64,000 nucleotides of DNA, from the NCBI RefSeq assembly GCF_002005205.3, contig NZ_CP019702.2, forward strand, positions 1,554,001-1,618,000, given 5' to 3'. Numbering within the stretch: position 1 is the stretch's first letter; the number at the start of each line of letters is the position of its first letter. Shown in pieces: positions 63,201 through 64,000 of the stretch. The position numbers were made by a program, and so were the translations under genes. The notes beneath the pieces were generated by a model. It had not been told where the DNA came from, did not search any database, and was given only the letters and a program-made list of their open reading frames with translations. The stretch comes from Rhizobium rhizogenes (GTDB lineage: Bacteria; Pseudomonadota; Alphaproteobacteria; Rhizobiales; Rhizobiaceae).

Positions 63201-63947
63201 TTAGAGGACGCCGTCGGCTTTGAGCTTTTCGACCAGCTCGGCAACCGAGCCGACCTTGATGCCGGCCTTGCGGCCTGCCGGCTCCTCGGTCTTCAGCACC
63301 TTGAGGCGCGGCGAAACGTCGACGCCGAAATCGGCCGGAGCCTTTTTGTCGAGCGGCTTCTTCTTGGCTTTCATGATGTTCGGCAGCGAAGCATAACGCG
63401 GCTCGTTCAGGCGCAGATCGGTGGTGACGACGGCAGGAAGCTTCAGCTCCACCGTCTGCAGGCCGCCATCGACTTCACGCGTCACTGCAACCTTGCCATC
63501 GGAAGGCTCGACCTTCGAGGCGAAGGTGCCCTGGCCCCAGCCGAGAAGGGCTGCCAGCATCTGGCCGGTCTGGTTCGAATCGTCATCGATCGCCTGTTTG
63601 CCGACAATGACGAGACCGGGCTGTTCGGCTTCCGCCACGCCCTTCAGGAGCTTGGCGACGGCCAGCGGCTCGACCGTTTCGTCGGTCTCGATCAGGATGG
63701 CGCGATCCGCACCCATGGCGAGTGCCGTGCGCAGTGTTTCTTCCGCCTTGGCCGGGCCGATGGAGACGACCACAACCTCTTCGGCCTTGCCCGCCTCTTT
63801 CAGACGAAGCGCCTCTTCCACCGAGATTTCGTCGAACGGGTTCATCGACATCTTCACATTGGCAAGCTCGACACCCGAACCATCCGATTTCACACGGATT
63901 TTCACGTTGTAATCGACGACTCGCTTAACGGGGACAAGGATTTTCAT
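63201..63947 (-). CDS. etfB: Electron transfer flavoprotein subunit beta
   Basis: 248 residues. [20 protein letters not shown] at the start, the AMP-binding region [16 protein letters not shown] and the C-terminal [26 protein letters not shown] are diagnostic. It forms the heterodimer with EtfA, and its gene precedes etfA in the same operon. The last 53 bases of the window lie upstream of its start. Confidence 0.96.
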   Translation of the reverse strand: MKILVPVKRVVDYNVKIRVKSDGSGVELANVKMSMNPFDEISVEEALRLKEAGKAEEVVVVSIGPAKAEETLRTALAMGADRAILIETDETVEPLAVAKLLKGVAEAEQPGLVIVGKQAIDDDSNQTGQMLAALLGWGQGTFASKVEPSDGKVAVTREVDGGLQTVELKLPAVVTTDLRLNEPRYASLPNIMKAKKKPLDKKAPADFGVDVSPRLKVLKTEEPAGRKAGIKVGSVAELVEKLKADGVL

Positions 63948-64000
63948 CGGCGGCTTTCCTCAAACTCCTGTCCGCTTGGTGAATAGACCGCGCGGACCTC

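Noticed and set aside
1..64000. CRISPR array, rRNA operon or replication origin
   Set aside because: No regularly spaced repeats, rRNA text or repABC/dnaA-type clusters were seen anywhere in the window.

Overview
The window looks like chromosomal DNA of a Rhizobiaceae alphaproteobacterium, most likely an Agrobacterium. The support is a cobST pair, an FtsEX operon, a CpdR-type lone receiver, the accA-xerD-aroKB block, a TIGR02302/DUF4175 protein beside lysA-argH, and above all a tRNA-Arg(CCU) gene split in its anticodon loop by a 237-nt group I intron, an arrangement known from Agrobacterium. Species identity is inference; everything here was read by eye without database searches.

Left part (1-23448) is accessory in character. 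In order it holds: an ABC transporter (partial binding protein, fused double permease, ATPase) with a nucleoside hydrolase; an MFS pseudogene; a DUF899 protein with a small membrane protein, a TPR/winged-helix regulator and a beta-propeller protein; a FitAB-type toxin-antitoxin locus whose toxin is ruined; a GFA-family protein; a Cache-domain histidine kinase and LuxR-type response regulator convergent with a TakP-like TRAP transporter; a secreted DUF6892-like protein; a dihydroxyacetone kinase; a dead IS3-family element that an IS110-family element has entered; and an AT-rich ankyrin protein plus orphan GH-E-type nuclease toxin domain next to the 3' end of the intron-bearing tRNA.

Right part (23763-64000) is dense, housekeeping-like DNA: an M20 amidohydrolase, a D,D-carboxypeptidase, a zinc-type CobW GTPase with a candidate Zur box, TusA-like and L,D-transpeptidase genes, accA, xerD, aroKB, bolA, a J-domain protein, cobST, an esterase-like phytase protein, a queuosine-precursor transporter, rpmB, gloB, hisC-tyrC, a ChaC-like protein, a plsC/ydcF/ftsX/ftsE run, hpt, cpdR, the DUF4175 protein, lysA-lptM, argH, tlpA, a DUF4010 protein, a 3-hydroxybutyryl-CoA dehydrogenase and etfBA. 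Several neighbours overlap by 1-8 bases and are probably translationally coupled.

Two families of dispersed repeats lie in the intergenic DNA of the right part: three short TCTCCCCG/CGGGGAGA palindromes and three roughly 115-base mosaic elements that begin and end with CGTCAT-type inverted sequences. The most interesting non-coding features are the group I intron and the 195-base non-coding end of the IS110 element, where short stretches match both the interrupted IS3 target and the element's own ends, as expected for a bridge RNA.
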